Source: Achromobacter sp. AONIH1
Lineage (GTDB): Bacteria > Pseudomonadota > Gammaproteobacteria > Burkholderiales > Burkholderiaceae_B
Length of the DNA stretch: 64,000 bases
Assembly: GCF_002902905.1 (NCBI RefSeq)
Contig: NZ_CP026124.1
Span: 1,054,001-1,118,000, forward strand
Direction: 5' to 3'
Below the pieces are notes generated by a model, which was not told where the DNA came from, made no database searches, and worked only from the letters and a program-made list of their open reading frames with translations. Made by a program: the position numbers and the translations under genes. Shown piece by piece: positions 9,546 to 21,045 of this stretch (within the stretch, counting starts at the first letter, position 1; each line of letters starts with the position of its first letter).

Positions 9546-11240
9546 TCAGCGGCTTGCGGCGGCTTCGGTCTTGCGCTGGATGGCCCGGGTGATGGACCAC
9601 TGCTGCAGGATCGACAGCGTGTTGTTCACGCACCAGTACAGCACCAGGCCGGCCGGGAAGAAGAACATCATCCCGCCGAACACCAGCGGCATGATCATCA
9701 TGACCTTGGCCTGGACGGGGTCCGGGGGCGTGGGGTTCAGCTTGATCTGCAGGAACATGGTGGCCATCATGATGGCGGGCAGAATGAAGAACGGGTCGCG
9801 GATCGACAGGTCGTGCACCCACAGGATCCACGGCGCGCCGCGCATTTCCACGCTGGCCAGCAGCACCCAGTACAGCGAGATGAACACCGGGATCTGCACC
9901 ACCATCGGCAGGCAGCCGCCCAGCGGGTTGATCTTCTCGGTGCGGTACATCTCCATCATGGCCGCGTTGAGCTTCTGCTTGTCGTCGCCGTACTTTTCCT
10001 TCAGCGCCTGCAGGCGCGGAGCGACCTGCTTCATGCGGGCCATCGAGCGGTAGCTCGCCGAGGCCAGCGGGTAGAACAGCGCCTTGATCAGCACGGTCAG
10101 CGCGACGATGGTCCAGCCCCAGTTGCCCAGCAGCGAGTGCAGCCAGGTCATCAGCGTGAACAGCGGCTTGGCGATGATGGTCAGCCAGCCGTAGTCGACC
10201 ACCAGCTCCAGGCCGGGGGCCAGCGCGGCCATGGCCTTCTGGTCCTGCGGGCCGACCCACAGGTGCGAGTCGACGCGCGACGCGGCGCCCGGGGCGATCT
10301 CGCCCACGGCCTCGATGCTGCGGGCCGCGTACAGGTTCTTCTGCACCTCGACCACTTCGTTGTTGCGCGGCTTGCCTTGCGGCGGCACCCAGGCGGTGGC
10401 GAAGTAGTGCTGGACGATGGCGATCCAGCCGTTGTCGGCCTGTTTGATGTAGTTGGCCTTCTTCTTCTCGATATCGCTGAAGGTCATCTTCTGGAACTTG
10501 TCCTGTTCCGAGTAGACCGCGATGCCGGTGAACGTGTGATAGAAGCTGGACGTGTCGGCCGGATCGTTGCCGTCGCGCTCGAGCTGCAGGTACAGCGAGG
10601 GCTTCACGGCGGCGGCGCCGACGTTGGCCAGGTCATGGCGCACGTCGATGTCGTAGCGGCCACGGTGCAGCGTGAAGGTCTTGGTGACTTTCAGGCCGCC
10701 GGACTCGCCTTCGAAGGCCACGACCAGGCTGTCGCCGCTGAGCTGGCGCTCGGTCGAGACCACGCGGAACGGGGTCTGGTGCGTGGGGAAGCTCTGGCCG
10801 TCGGGCGCGCCGACCACACCGGTCTGCGCCACGTAGTTCAGGCCGGCGCTGCGGTCCAGCAGCACCGTAGGCTTGTCGGCCTGGCCGGTTGCCGGATACT
10901 TCAGCAGCTCGGCGCGCACCAGCTGGGCGCCCATCGTGTCGAAGGTCAGGCGCAGCACGTCGGTGGTGACCACGACTTCCTCGGAACGGGCCGGGGCGGC
11001 AGCGGCCGAACCGGGCACCGCCGAGGTCGAGGCGGACGGCGTGGCATTGGCGGGCGCGTTCGGCACCGAGGGGGTGGCGTTGTTGCCGGCGGCGGCCTGT
11101 TGCTGGCCGTCGGCGGTGGCAGCCGCGGGCGCGGGCCCGCCGAACAGCGACGGCTTGCCGTTATGGATCTGCCAGTTGTTCCAAAGAAGCAACAGCGAGA
11201 AGGAAAAAATCATCCAGAGGACGGTTCGTCGGATATCCAT
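9546..11240 (-). CDS. yidC: Membrane protein insertase YidC
   Basis: 564 aa inner-membrane insertase that helps fold and insert membrane proteins with or without SecYEG. TM1 is about residues 6-24 (VLWMIFSFSLLLLWNNW), followed by an Ala/Thr/Pro-rich linker and the large periplasmic beta domain typical of Gram-negative YidC. The conserved C-terminal core carries the cytoplasmic hairpin (MARMKQVAPRLQALKEKYG) and TMs with NPLGGCLPMVVQIPVF and PAGLVLYWCVNN. The Arg in ASASYRSMARM precedes the hairpin as in the family. It belongs to the conserved rpmH-rnpA-yidD-yidC cluster and ends at a strong terminator. Confidence 0.97.
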   Translation of the reverse strand: MDIRRTVLWMIFSFSLLLLWNNWQIHNGKPSLFGGPAPAAATADGQQQAAAGNNATPSVPNAPANATPSASTSAVPGSAAAAPARSEEVVVTTDVLRLTFDTMGAQLVRAELLKYPATGQADKPTVLLDRSAGLNYVAQTGVVGAPDGQSFPTHQTPFRVVSTERQLSGDSLVVAFEGESGGLKVTKTFTLHRGRYDIDVRHDLANVGAAAVKPSLYLQLERDGNDPADTSSFYHTFTGIAVYSEQDKFQKMTFSDIEKKKANYIKQADNGWIAIVQHYFATAWVPPQGKPRNNEVVEVQKNLYAARSIEAVGEIAPGAASRVDSHLWVGPQDQKAMAALAPGLELVVDYGWLTIIAKPLFTLMTWLHSLLGNWGWTIVALTVLIKALFYPLASASYRSMARMKQVAPRLQALKEKYGDDKQKLNAAMMEMYRTEKINPLGGCLPMVVQIPVFISLYWVLLASVEMRGAPWILWVHDLSIRDPFFILPAIMMATMFLQIKLNPTPPDPVQAKVMMIMPLVFGGMMFFFPAGLVLYWCVNNTLSILQQWSITRAIQRKTEAAASR

Positions 11241-11289
11241 TGGTGCCTACTGAAGTGAATACGGGCCAGCAAAGCCCGCCAGTTTAGCG

Positions 11290-11655
11290 TCAATCATGCC
11301 TGCTGCGGTGGCTGTGGGAGCAGCCCTCGCCGCACTTGGTTCCCTTGCCCGGCGCTTGTCGGGAAGGCGGAACCGGGTCCAGACCGCCCGGCGACCACGG
11401 ATGGCAGCGCCCGATGCGCCGGGCCGCCAGCCAGAAGCCGCGCCAGGCGCCATGGCGTTCGATCGCTTCGATCGCATACGCCGAGCAGGTGGGGGTGAAA
11501 CGGCATTGCCGGCCGATCCAGGGGCTCAAAAAAAAGCGATAGAACCGGATCGGGGCGATGAGCAGCGCCGCCGCCAGGCCACGGCCGCTCCGGGGGCGGG
11601 CCGCCGAACGTGGCGACGGGTCGGATTCTGGGGTGTCAGGCCCTGCCCCGCTCAT
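11290..11655 (-). CDS. yidD: Membrane protein insertion efficiency factor YidD
   Basis: 121 aa. The YidD core is clear: [38 protein letters not shown] followed by [17 protein letters not shown]. It is a small membrane-associated protein that aids YidC/Sec-dependent insertion. The extra N-terminal 30 residues are Pro/Ser/Arg-rich and the C-terminal tail is Gly/His-rich. Its ATG overlaps the rnpA stop by four bases (11652-11655), giving translational coupling; yidC follows after 49 bp. Confidence 0.95.
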   Translation of the reverse strand: MSGAGPDTPESDPSPRSAARPRSGRGLAAALLIAPIRFYRFFLSPWIGRQCRFTPTCSAYAIEAIERHGAWRGFWLAARRIGRCHPWSPGGLDPVPPSRQAPGKGTKCGEGCSHSHRSRHD

Positions 11656-12023
11656 CGCGCGATCCGCTCAAAGTGAGCGTCTACTTCGGCGCGAACCGTC
11701 TGTTTAAGCACGGTGAGCGTGGCGGGAGGCATCTTGCATTGCAGGCGCACGACGTAGTCTTTGGCCGGCAGCGCCAGGCGCCGGTGGCGGAACGCTTCGC
11801 GGATGACCCGCTTGATGGCGTTGCGCGTGGAGGCGCGGGCGGCGAACCGCTTGGCGATGATCAGGCCCAGGCGGGCGCAGGCCTCCTGGCCGGGGGGGAG
11901 ATCGTTGGGAGCGGCGCTCACAACGAAGAACGCCCCTCGGGCCAGACGCCGGCCTTTCAGCGCGGCGGCGAACTCGGAGGGGCGATGCAGCCGCGCCTCC
12001 GGGGGAAGCGTGGCGCGCGGCAT
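11652..12023 (-). CDS. rnpA: Ribonuclease P protein component
   Basis: 123 aa from the ATG at 12023; the longer frame from 12098 adds 25 residues absent from the family. RnpA binds the RNase P RNA and assists 5' maturation of tRNA precursors. The RNR signature is seen as [18 protein letters not shown], and the N-terminal [15 protein letters not shown] matches the family opening. It lies between rpmH and yidD in the standard order. Confidence 0.95.
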   Translation of the reverse strand: MPRATLPPEARLHRPSEFAAALKGRRLARGAFFVVSAAPNDLPPGQEACARLGLIIAKRFAARASTRNAIKRVIREAFRHRRLALPAKDYVVRLQCKMPPATLTVLKQTVRAEVDAHFERIAR

Positions 12024-12132
12024 GGACTGCAGGTCGGACGCTTGCGTCGGACCCGGCTGGGATTGCGAGAATTCCTGCAATGTGGCCGGTCCGGGCAAGA
12101 AGCCGGGGTTTCCGGAAAACCGGAACCCGGAC

Positions 12133-12267
12133 TTAGACGGCCAGGCGCTTGCGGCCCTTGGCGCGGCGGGCGCTCAGGATGGCGCGGCCGGCGCGGGTCT
12201 TCATGCGCACGCGGAAACCATGGGTGCGCTTGCGACGGGTGACGGAAGGTTGGTAGGTGCGTTTCAT
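12133..12267 (-). CDS. rpmH: 50S ribosomal protein L34
   Basis: 44 aa, starting [18 protein letters not shown] and ending [12 protein letters not shown], the canonical L34. The ATG at 12267 is chosen; an upstream in-frame extension to 12351 runs into the intergenic DnaA-box region and has no L34 character. It is the first gene of the leftward rpmH-rnpA-yidD-yidC group and lies divergent to dnaA. Confidence 0.98.
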   Translation of the reverse strand: MKRTYQPSVTRRKRTHGFRVRMKTRAGRAILSARRAKGRKRLAV

Positions 12268-12326
12268 GGACGATCCACAAAAAGAACAAAAGTCAGAAGG
12301 GACCTGCCCGGAGGGTTCCTGATCGC

Positions 12327-12335
12327 TTATCCACA
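12327..12335 (+). promoter_or_regulatory. DnaA box
   Basis: Exact TTATCCACA, 60 bp upstream of the rpmH start. Probably a DnaA-ATP binding site for control of rpmH/dnaA or origin function. Confidence 0.75.
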
Positions 12336-12574
12336 AAGCGGGTATCTGCAAGAAGCGCGGCCGGCGGGCCGATAAGCATGCCGGCGAGGGCGCGATCTTG
12401 AGACGGGGCTTCGGGCCGGGATTTACCCCGGGCGATATTCAGCAAGGCTCGTGTTCGAGGCCTTCTGCGAAACCTTCTGACAGACAGAATTCGGAAAAGC
12501 CCACCATTTCAGCAAGTTTTCCCTGTCTTGTCAAACAGTTAAGGGCCGGGCCAAGTGCCAGTCCCGTCCCGCCC

Positions 12575-12583
12575 TGTGGATAA
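12575..12583 (-). promoter_or_regulatory. DnaA box upstream of dnaA
   Basis: TGTGGATAA, the complement of TTATCCACA, 45 bp upstream of the dnaA ATG and overlapping the expected -35 region. That position suits DnaA autorepression. Confidence 0.75.
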
Positions 12584-12627
12584 CCCATGCCCAGGCAAGG
12601 TAGAATCGAGGTTTGAATAAGAGCGAC

Positions 12628-14076
12628 ATGAAAGAATTCTGGCAGACCTGCGTCAGTCGTCTTGAGCAGGAACTCCCCCCCCAACAAATCAGCGCGTGGA
12701 TACGACCGCTGGTCCCGCTTGCGTACGACGAAACGCAGGCGGTGCTGCGCGTTGCCGCGCCCAACCGCTTCAAGCTGGATTGGGTGCGGAAGAATTTCTC
12801 CCACCAGATCGAAGCGTTGGCCGCGGAGTGGTTCGAGCGGCCGGTGCAGGTGCAGTTCGAGCTGCCCAGCCATGGCGCCACGCCGCGCATGCCGGTGGCT
12901 CCGGTGCGCCCTGCCGCGACGCAGGGCGCCGCGCCCACGGGGGGCGCGCCGCCGCCCGCCGCGGCGCCGCCGCCTGCGATGGTTGCGCAGACCGCCGCCG
13001 CTTCCAACGCGGCCGCCGCTGTCAACGCCGACGCCGCCAACATCGTGTACGAGCGCTCGCGCCTGAACACCGATCTGACCTTCGAAAACTTCGTGACCGG
13101 CAAGGCCAACCAACTGGCCCGCGCCGCCGCGCTGCAGGTGGCCGAGAACCCCGGCACGTCCTACAACCCGCTGTTCCTGTACGGCGGCGTGGGCCTGGGC
13201 AAGACCCACCTGATCCACGCCATCGGCAACGCCATGGTCGCGGCCGGCACCGGGGTGCGCGTGCGCTACGTGCATGCCGACCAATACGTGTCCGACGTGG
13301 TCAAGGCCTACCAGCGCAAGGCGTTCGACGATTTCAAGCGCTACTACCATTCGCTGGACCTGCTGCTGATCGACGACATCCAGTTCTTCTCCGGCAAGAA
13401 CCGCACGCAGGAAGAGTTCTTCTACGCCTTCGAGGCGATGGTGGCGCAGCGCAAGCAGATCATCATCACCAGCGACACGTATCCGAAGGAACTGTCGGGC
13501 ATCGACAGCCGCCTGATCTCGCGCTTCGATTCCGGCCTGACGGTGGCGATCGAGCCGCCCGAGCTGGAAATGCGGGTGGCGATCCTGCTGCGCAAGGCCG
13601 AGTCCGAGGGCGTGCCCATGCCCGAGGAAGTGGCGTTCTTCATCGCCAAGCATCTGCGCAGCAACGTCCGCGAACTGGAAGGCGCGCTGCGCAAGGTGCT
13701 GGCGTATGCCCGCTTCCACGGCCGCGACGTGCTCACGGTGGATGTCTGCAAGGAAGCGCTGAAGGACCTGCTGTCGGTGTCCAACGGCCAGATCACGGTC
13801 GAGAACATCCAGAAGACCGTGGCGGACTTCTACAAGATCAAGGTGGCCGACATGTATTCGAAACGCCGGCCCGCCAATATCGCCTTGCCGCGCCAGGTCG
13901 CCATGTACCTGGCCAAGGAGCTGACCCAGAAAAGCCTGCCGGAAATCGGTGATCTGTTCGGTGGCCGCGACCACACCACGGTACTGCACGCCGTGCGCAA
14001 GATATCCGACGCCCGCGCCAAGCAAGCGGAACTCAACCATACCCTGCACGTGTTGGAACAAACTCTAAAAGGATGA
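12628..14076 (+). CDS. dnaA: Chromosomal replication initiator protein DnaA
   Basis: 482 aa from ATG 12628 ([18 protein letters not shown], the usual start in this family; a TTG 15 bp upstream is less likely). Domain I is about residues 1-80, domain II is a Pro/Ala-rich linker (82-138), and domain III is the AAA+ core with Walker A GGVGLGKT at 186-193 and Walker [10 protein letters not shown]. Domain IV ends with the DNA-binding signature [15 protein letters not shown] that reads DnaA boxes. It is followed by dnaN and gyrB in the classic order. Confidence 0.98.
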   Translation: MKEFWQTCVSRLEQELPPQQISAWIRPLVPLAYDETQAVLRVAAPNRFKLDWVRKNFSHQIEALAAEWFERPVQVQFELPSHGATPRMPVAPVRPAATQGAAPTGGAPPPAAAPPPAMVAQTAAASNAAAAVNADAANIVYERSRLNTDLTFENFVTGKANQLARAAALQVAENPGTSYNPLFLYGGVGLGKTHLIHAIGNAMVAAGTGVRVRYVHADQYVSDVVKAYQRKAFDDFKRYYHSLDLLLIDDIQFFSGKNRTQEEFFYAFEAMVAQRKQIIITSDTYPKELSGIDSRLISRFDSGLTVAIEPPELEMRVAILLRKAESEGVPMPEEVAFFIAKHLRSNVRELEGALRKVLAYARFHGRDVLTVDVCKEALKDLLSVSNGQITVENIQKTVADFYKIKVADMYSKRRPANIALPRQVAMYLAKELTQKSLPEIGDLFGGRDHTTVLHAVRKISDARAKQAELNHTLHVLEQTLKG

Positions 14077-14078
14077 AC

Positions 14079-15188
14079 ATGCAACTCGTACAAACCACAC
14101 GCGATGCATTGCTGAAACCGCTGTCGACTGTGGCGGGCATCGTCGAAAGACGCCATACCCTGCCCATCCTGGCGAACATCCTGATGCGCAAGGAAGGCAA
14201 CAAGGTTGCCTTCATCGCCACCGACCTGGAAGTGCAGATCACCACGCATGCCGACTTCGGCGTGGGCCAGGACAACGAGTCCACCACGGTGGCGGCGCGC
14301 AAGTTGCTGGACATCCTCAAGGCCCTGCCCGACACGGGCGAGGTCAAGCTGGCGCTGGCCAGCAACAAGCTTTCCGTGCAGTCGGCCAAGAGCCGCTTCG
14401 CGCTGCAGACGCTGGCCGCCAGCGAGTTCCCCACCGTGGCCCAGCCCGAGCAGTGGGACGTGTCGCTGACGCTGCCGCAGCGCACGCTGCGCCACCTGTT
14501 CAACATGGTGCACTTCGCCATGGCGCAGCAGGACATCCGCTACTACCTGAACGGCATGCTGCTGGTGTTCGAACCGGGCCGCGTGCGCGCCGTGGCCACC
14601 GATGGCCACCGCCTGGCGCACTGCTCCACCGAGGCCGACGGCATCAAGGAACGCCACGAAGTCATCGTGCCGCGCAAGACCGTGCTGGAAATGCAGCGCC
14701 TGCTGGAAGACTCCGACGAGCCCGTCTCCATCGACGTGGCGCCGGGCCAGATCCGTTTCCGTTTCGGCGACGTCGAGCTGGTGTCCAAGCTGGTCGAAGG
14801 CAAGTTCCCCGATTTCACGCGCGTGATTCCCACGAACTACTCGCGTCATTTCCTGGTCGGCCGCGAAGCGCTGCAAGGCAGCCTGCAACGCGCCGCCATT
14901 CTGACCACGGACAAGTTCAAGGGCGTGCGCTTGCAGCTGGCGCAGAACCAGATGAAGATCTCGTCCTCCAACGCCGAGCAGGAAGAGGCGCAGGAAGAAA
15001 TCGACATCGACTACGGCCATGAGCCGCTGGACGTGGGCTTCAACGTCGGCTACCTGCTCGACGTGCTGTCGAACGTCAAGGTCGACAACATCCAGTGGTC
15101 GGTCATGCCCGACGCCAACGCGTCCGCGCTCATCACCCTGCCCGAAGACGACCAGTTCAAGTACGTCGTCATGCCCATGCGGATCTAA
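14079..15188 (+). CDS. dnaN: DNA polymerase III beta sliding clamp
   Basis: 369 aa beginning [35 protein letters not shown], the standard clamp opening. Three repeated clamp domains follow, ending KYVVMPMRI. An ATG at 14073 overlaps the dnaA stop, but AAAAGGA at 14067-14073 is correctly spaced for ATG 14079, so that start is chosen. The gene is immediately downstream of dnaA and very likely co-transcribed. Confidence 0.97.
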   Translation: MQLVQTTRDALLKPLSTVAGIVERRHTLPILANILMRKEGNKVAFIATDLEVQITTHADFGVGQDNESTTVAARKLLDILKALPDTGEVKLALASNKLSVQSAKSRFALQTLAASEFPTVAQPEQWDVSLTLPQRTLRHLFNMVHFAMAQQDIRYYLNGMLLVFEPGRVRAVATDGHRLAHCSTEADGIKERHEVIVPRKTVLEMQRLLEDSDEPVSIDVAPGQIRFRFGDVELVSKLVEGKFPDFTRVIPTNYSRHFLVGREALQGSLQRAAILTTDKFKGVRLQLAQNQMKISSSNAEQEEAQEEIDIDYGHEPLDVGFNVGYLLDVLSNVKVDNIQWSVMPDANASALITLPEDDQFKYVVMPMRI

Positions 15189-15264
15189 TCCGCCATTACG
15201 TGGGTTTGTGCCGCCCGCGGGCCAGCGCGCCCGCCGGCGGTCCGGCCGCCAGGCCGTTCTTTAA

Positions 15265-17730
<2,466 letters not shown>

Positions 17731-17784
17731 GCCGTAAATCCCGCTGGAATTTACAGTTTTCCCAAAATTGTAGGCATCACACGG

Positions 17785-17820
17785 AAAACCCCAACCGAGA
17801 ACGGTTGGGGTTTTTGTTTT
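17785..17820 (+). terminator. Rho-independent terminator after gyrB
   Basis: AAAACCCCAACCG, loop AGAA, CGGTTGGGGTTTTT, then GTTTT. A 9-bp GC-rich stem (17789-17797 with 17802-17810), flanking A-tract and T-tract: a textbook terminator that closes the dnaA-dnaN-gyrB unit. Confidence 0.92.
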
Positions 17821-17830
17821 GGCGAATGGT

Positions 17831-18210
17831 GAAGCGCTGCATCAAAGATCCCATAAACCAACTGTTTCAGCAGAATGTCCGCGAGCATCGCCAAGATCCA
17901 AAAGCACGACGCTTCATCTGTCTGGGTCTTGAGCAAGTGGTTGGTGCAGGCATCATCGAAAAGTGCATCCTTGCTGTGCCGTTCGTTGATCTTCGCCGAT
18001 TCTTCGTAGAGTAAAGTGGAGCAACTTGGCCGAATTTCGCACTCTTGATGGTGGCGAGTTGTCAACCAAAGCTTGGCATATTCAAACTCTCGTCACAATG
18101 ATCTTTAATATGCAAGCCACTGCGGTGATCTTATCGACAGGCCTTGAGCTGCTTGCTGTCCACCGGACGTTTCTACATTGGCGCATTGAAAGGAAGAGGG
18201 TATATACCAG
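17831..18210. other. AT-richer spacer after gyrB with no convincing gene
   Basis: This 380-bp stretch has visibly lower GC than the rest of the window. Short open frames exist on both strands (17805-18014 +, and 17751-18065 -), but the minus frame runs through the gyrB terminator and neither has a recognisable domain or ribosome site. It may be the remains of a gene lost at the junction between gyrB and the accessory patch. A candidate -10 region with TATATA lies at 18201-18206 before the next gene. Confidence 0.4.
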
Positions 18211-18699
18211 ATGGTGTTCGAGACAGCGATTGTTGCTGCCCTGATAGCTGCGGTCGCCGCGCTGATAGCTGCGAGACATACGTCGCAGTCGACTTCTCGT
18301 CAGTCGAAGAGGGACAAGAAGGCTGAGTTCCTCTTCAGAAGAGCAGAGATGGGGCATTCGCGAAAGTTAGAGCTCTACGCAAGAGCATTTGAGATTACCG
18401 GGAAACTCTCCAAGCACATCCTTCTGGTGAAGAATAGCGCGATCCCGAAGAGGTACTTTGATGAAGTTAAAGATGATCTTCTGGATTGGGAAAATAAGTG
18501 TGGTGCGATTTTCACCGATGATACGTTGCGTGCATATCGGGCTCTTCTCTTGGCCTTGTCGGCACCGGCAAAAAGCGATGGGCAAATGTCACGGGGTGCT
18601 AAGAATGAGGTCTGGCGTAAGCGTGTGTGGCTTCGTGGCTGCCTCAAAGCGGAGCTCACTGGTACGGATAAAGCACTGCTTGCGCTGGATGAAGAATAA
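18211..18699 (+). CDS. Unrecognised membrane-anchored protein, lower GC
   Basis: 162 aa. An N-terminal hydrophobic helix (residues 3-21, FETAIVAALIAAVAALIAA) is followed by a Ser/Arg/Lys-rich stretch and a mostly helical, charged soluble part containing KLELYARAFEITGKLSKHI and RYFDEVKDDLLDWENKCGAIF. Positive residues after the helix suggest the C-terminal part is cytoplasmic. AGGAAGAGGG lies 10 bp before ATG 18211. Codon and base use (AT-rich third positions) differ clearly from the neighbouring core genes, a sign of acquisition by transfer. I do not recognise the family; a membrane-tethered accessory or defence factor is only a guess. Confidence 0.6.
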   Translation: MVFETAIVAALIAAVAALIAARHTSQSTSRQSKRDKKAEFLFRRAEMGHSRKLELYARAFEITGKLSKHILLVKNSAIPKRYFDEVKDDLLDWENKCGAIFTDDTLRAYRALLLALSAPAKSDGQMSRGAKNEVWRKRVWLRGCLKAELTGTDKALLALDEE

Positions 18700-18740
18700 G
18701 ATCTGTCACAACAGCGTTGAGCGGGATGTTCGCTCAGCAG

Positions 18741-18755
18741 CTGTGTGTCACACAG
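18741..18755. promoter_or_regulatory. 15-bp perfect palindrome
   Basis: CTGTGTG-T-CACACAG, a perfect inverted repeat with 7-bp arms, lies between the two accessory genes, 99 bp before the second. It could be an operator for the gene at 18854 or a small hairpin in the first gene's transcript. Confidence 0.35.
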
Positions 18756-18763
18756 GCAGCGCA

Positions 18764-18800
18764 GAGCCCCATACGCCTCAGGCTATGGGGTTCTTGTACT
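18764..18800 (+). terminator. Probable terminator between the two accessory genes
   Basis: GAGCCCCATA pairs with TATGGGGTTC (one G-T pair), and the inner GCC-TCA-GGC extends the stem; it is followed by a T-rich tail (TTCTTGTACTTT). It would end transcription from the gene at 18211. Confidence 0.55.
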
Positions 18801-18853
18801 TTCCAGATCTATGAATTTTCGTGATTTTCGACTCAGTTCGTCCAACCAAACCT

Positions 18854-19762
18854 ATGAAAGACTTTTCCGGCCATATTCAGACTCAGCAGTTCATCACCTG
18901 GTTGAGCACACGCATCGACGGCAGTGCCAGATTGGATTTCAAGCATGTAGATGGCAACTTCGCCACCTTGTCGGACGCGCGTGATGCCTACCAATGGCCG
19001 CCGAAGCGCAAGACCGTTCCCACGCCGACTGGCGCTCTCGAGTTGGAGGCCAATGCCAGCCTGGCAGCGAATCAACGGGTGCTGGACAGGTTGGGCCAGG
19101 GGCTGCGCGATTGTCTTGCCGCGCCCGCAATCGACGAGGTGTTGCTGGCTCAGTGGATCAAGGCTGTTCTGTTTTGGGGCGGTGTCTACACGCGCCATCG
19201 CAATGGCGGTGGCAATGCGGGATGGCTCGACGATCGCGTGCAAGCCGAGGATCTGGCGGTGAATCTGCGCGCCGCGCTGGCCGCCCTGACTGACGCCTCC
19301 GTGTATTTTGATCGGGGCCCGACTGATCTGCGTTCGAACGCCGGCCTGACGAAGGTGTATTCCCTGGTACTGGACGATTTCATCATCTACGATAGCCGGG
19401 TGGCGGCGGCATTGGCATGGCTGGTAACAGTCTGGGGGCGTGAAGCGGGTGGTGTTCCGGATCATCTGAAGTTCGCCTGCATGCGAGCAAACGAAGGCAA
19501 TAAGAAGGGCAAGGCGCCCGGATCCGAGAAACTTCGTTCACCCGATACTGAGCATTTCCCGTACTTTGCGCCATCCGTCCTGCAACGTAGTCACTGGCGG
19601 CACGCCGTATGGAACTTGCGCGCCAATTATGTGCTGGCAGAGGCACTCGCGCAGGCTTGCCGACGTCGGCCCGATCTGGCGGCAGCTGGTTTTCAGACCG
19701 TGAGGGACGTCGAGGCCGCGCTGTTCGTCATGGGCGCGGATCTGCGGCACGCATTAGGCTAG
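18854..19762 (+). CDS. Unrecognised 302-residue soluble protein, accessory
   Basis: ATG 18854 (MKDFSGHIQTQQFITWL) is preferred over the GTG at 18821, which adds 11 residues. No signal peptide or membrane segment is seen. It is rich in Trp and Arg, with a helical middle (ANASLAANQRVLDRLGQGLRDCL), a central VYTRHRNGGGNAGWL and the run NAGLTKVYSLVLDDFIIYDSRVAAALAWLV. The LTKVYS...IYDSRVAAAL pattern recalls helical, HhH/OGG-like proteins seen in accessory regions, but this is a weak impression. GC is intermediate between core and accessory DNA. It lies alone between the terminator at 18764 and the convergent LysR gene. Function unknown. Confidence 0.65.
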   Translation: MKDFSGHIQTQQFITWLSTRIDGSARLDFKHVDGNFATLSDARDAYQWPPKRKTVPTPTGALELEANASLAANQRVLDRLGQGLRDCLAAPAIDEVLLAQWIKAVLFWGGVYTRHRNGGGNAGWLDDRVQAEDLAVNLRAALAALTDASVYFDRGPTDLRSNAGLTKVYSLVLDDFIIYDSRVAAALAWLVTVWGREAGGVPDHLKFACMRANEGNKKGKAPGSEKLRSPDTEHFPYFAPSVLQRSHWRHAVWNLRANYVLAEALAQACRRRPDLAAAGFQTVRDVEAALFVMGADLRHALG

Positions 19763-19805
19763 GCCGCCACAACGGAAGCGGGCGTATTAATGCCTCCTCC
19801 GTCCT

Positions 19806-20729
19806 TCACCCCTGCACGTCACCCGCCCAAGGCTGCGCCGTCAACCGCTCCGCCAGATACTCGATCAGCGCCTGCACCCGGGCCGGACGCCGTCTCCCTG
19901 GCGGCGTGACGATATGCAGCGCGATCGGATCGACCCGCCAGTCATCCATGGCCGTTTCCAGCACGCCCGATTGCAGGTCTTCCCAGGCCAGGAACTCCGG
20001 CTGCAGGGCCAGTCCATTGCCGGCGCGCAAGGCCGGCGCCAGGGCTTCGGCGTTGTTCACGTTCAGGCGCGTCGGCAGGGCCTGCGAGAACTCGCCGTGC
20101 GTCTCGTGGCGGAAGCGCCAGTTCGCGCCGTTGCGCGCGTACATGTATTGCAGGGCCGTGTGCTGCGCCAGGTCGCGCGGATGCCTGGGTCGGCCCGCGC
20201 GCTTGAAGTAGGCAGGCGAGCCCACCAGCAGGATGCGCACCGAGCACAGGCGCCGGGCCAGCAGCGTGGAGTCGACCAGGTTCGAGATGCGCAGCGCCAG
20301 GTCGAAGCGCTCGGACACCAGGTCCGACTGCTTGTCGCTGAACTCGATCTCCAGTTCCACCTCGGGATGCGCCTGCATGAACGGCGGCAGCATCGGCGCC
20401 AGGTGCGTGACGCCGAAGGACATGGGCGCGGACAGGCGGATCTTGCCGTGCAGGCTGGTCGATTTCTCGGTCACCTCGGCCTCGACCGCCTCGCCCTCTT
20501 CCAGGATGCGCGCGGCGCGTTCCAGCGCCGCGTAGCCGGACTCGGTCAACGACATGCTGCGCGAGGTGCGGTGGAACAGCATGGTCTTCATCTTGGCTTC
20601 CAGGCGCGTGATGGCCTTGGATACCGTGGCCTGGGACAGGGCCAGCTCGGCCGCCGCCTTGGCGAACGAGCCGGTGTCGGCGACCTTGGCGAAGATCGCC
20701 CACCCTTCCAGATCCGGCAGCTTGTTCAT
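19806..20729 (-). CDS. LysR-family transcriptional regulator
   Basis: 307 aa from the ATG at 20729 (MNKLPDLEGWAIFAKVADTGSFAKAA); a longer frame to 20837 adds unrelated sequence. The HTH spans about residues 1-62 (ELALSQATVSKAITRLE), followed by the substrate-binding domain opening GKIRLSAPMSFGVTHLAPMLPPF, typical of the DsdC/AaeR-like LTTR branch. It is divergent from the isochorismatase-like gene at 21046, so it probably controls that gene and perhaps the genes after it. Confidence 0.92.
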   Translation of the reverse strand: MNKLPDLEGWAIFAKVADTGSFAKAAAELALSQATVSKAITRLEAKMKTMLFHRTSRSMSLTESGYAALERAARILEEGEAVEAEVTEKSTSLHGKIRLSAPMSFGVTHLAPMLPPFMQAHPEVELEIEFSDKQSDLVSERFDLALRISNLVDSTLLARRLCSVRILLVGSPAYFKRAGRPRHPRDLAQHTALQYMYARNGANWRFRHETHGEFSQALPTRLNVNNAEALAPALRAGNGLALQPEFLAWEDLQSGVLETAMDDWRVDPIALHIVTPPGRRRPARVQALIEYLAERLTAQPWAGDVQG

Positions 20730-21045
20730 ATCTGATTCTCGCAATAACAGTCGCGTCGATGATAGCGGTTGCCTATGTGACGAACAAGAAAACATCGGCC
20801 TGGCGGGCCTGGAAAACGTCTCCGTCACAGGGAGCATGCAAAAAATGGAAAGGATGGAATTCCATGGCGCGGATTCTCAGGCGCCTGGCCGATCCCTAAT
20901 ATGCCTCTACCGACAGACGACGTGCACGGGAGCTTCAAGCGGCGCTTCCGACACGATCTGACGGCGCGGGCCCGGACGGCCCGCGCGTTGCCCCGAATTC
21001 ATGCCGCCGCATTCCCTGAACGATTTCCTGAAAGAGAGACCCGCC
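20730..21045. promoter_or_regulatory. Divergent control region between lysR-type and isochorismatase-like genes
   Basis: A 316-bp spacer with no gene. It contains the 12-bp palindrome ATGGAATTCCAT (20854-20865), a possible LysR target; TAATAT at 20897-20902 as a candidate -10 for the rightward gene; and a GC-rich hairpin GCGCGGGCC/GGCCCGCGC (20964-20986) in what would be the 5' leader. The ribosome site GAAAGAGAG precedes ATG 21046. Confidence 0.45.

Larger units (their letters stand above)
12268..12627. other. rpmH-dnaA intergenic region with two perfect DnaA boxes (possible oriC or dnaA control region)
   Basis: This 360-bp spacer separates the divergent rpmH and dnaA genes. It holds TTATCCACA at 12327-12335 and its complement TGTGGATAA at 12575-12583, plus a near match GATCCACAA next to rpmH. 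There is no long AT-rich unwinding tract and no box cluster, so it looks more like an autoregulatory dnaA promoter region than a complete oriC. TAGAAT at 12600-12605 is a plausible -10 for dnaA with a poor -35. In some Bordetella the origin maps near mnmG instead; mnmG is not in this window. Confidence 0.6.

Noticed and set aside
9813..11258. 481-residue + strand frame opposite yidC
   Set aside because: Antisense shadow of a well-recognised YidC; no motifs.
12613..12627. TTG as dnaA start
   Set aside because: ATG 12628 begins the sequence typical of DnaA in this family, so the five extra residues are not needed.
17751..18065. Minus-strand frame of 104 residues after gyrB
   Set aside because: Its C-terminal part reads through the gyrB terminator and there is no ribosome site. 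A decayed gene fragment is possible but cannot be supported.
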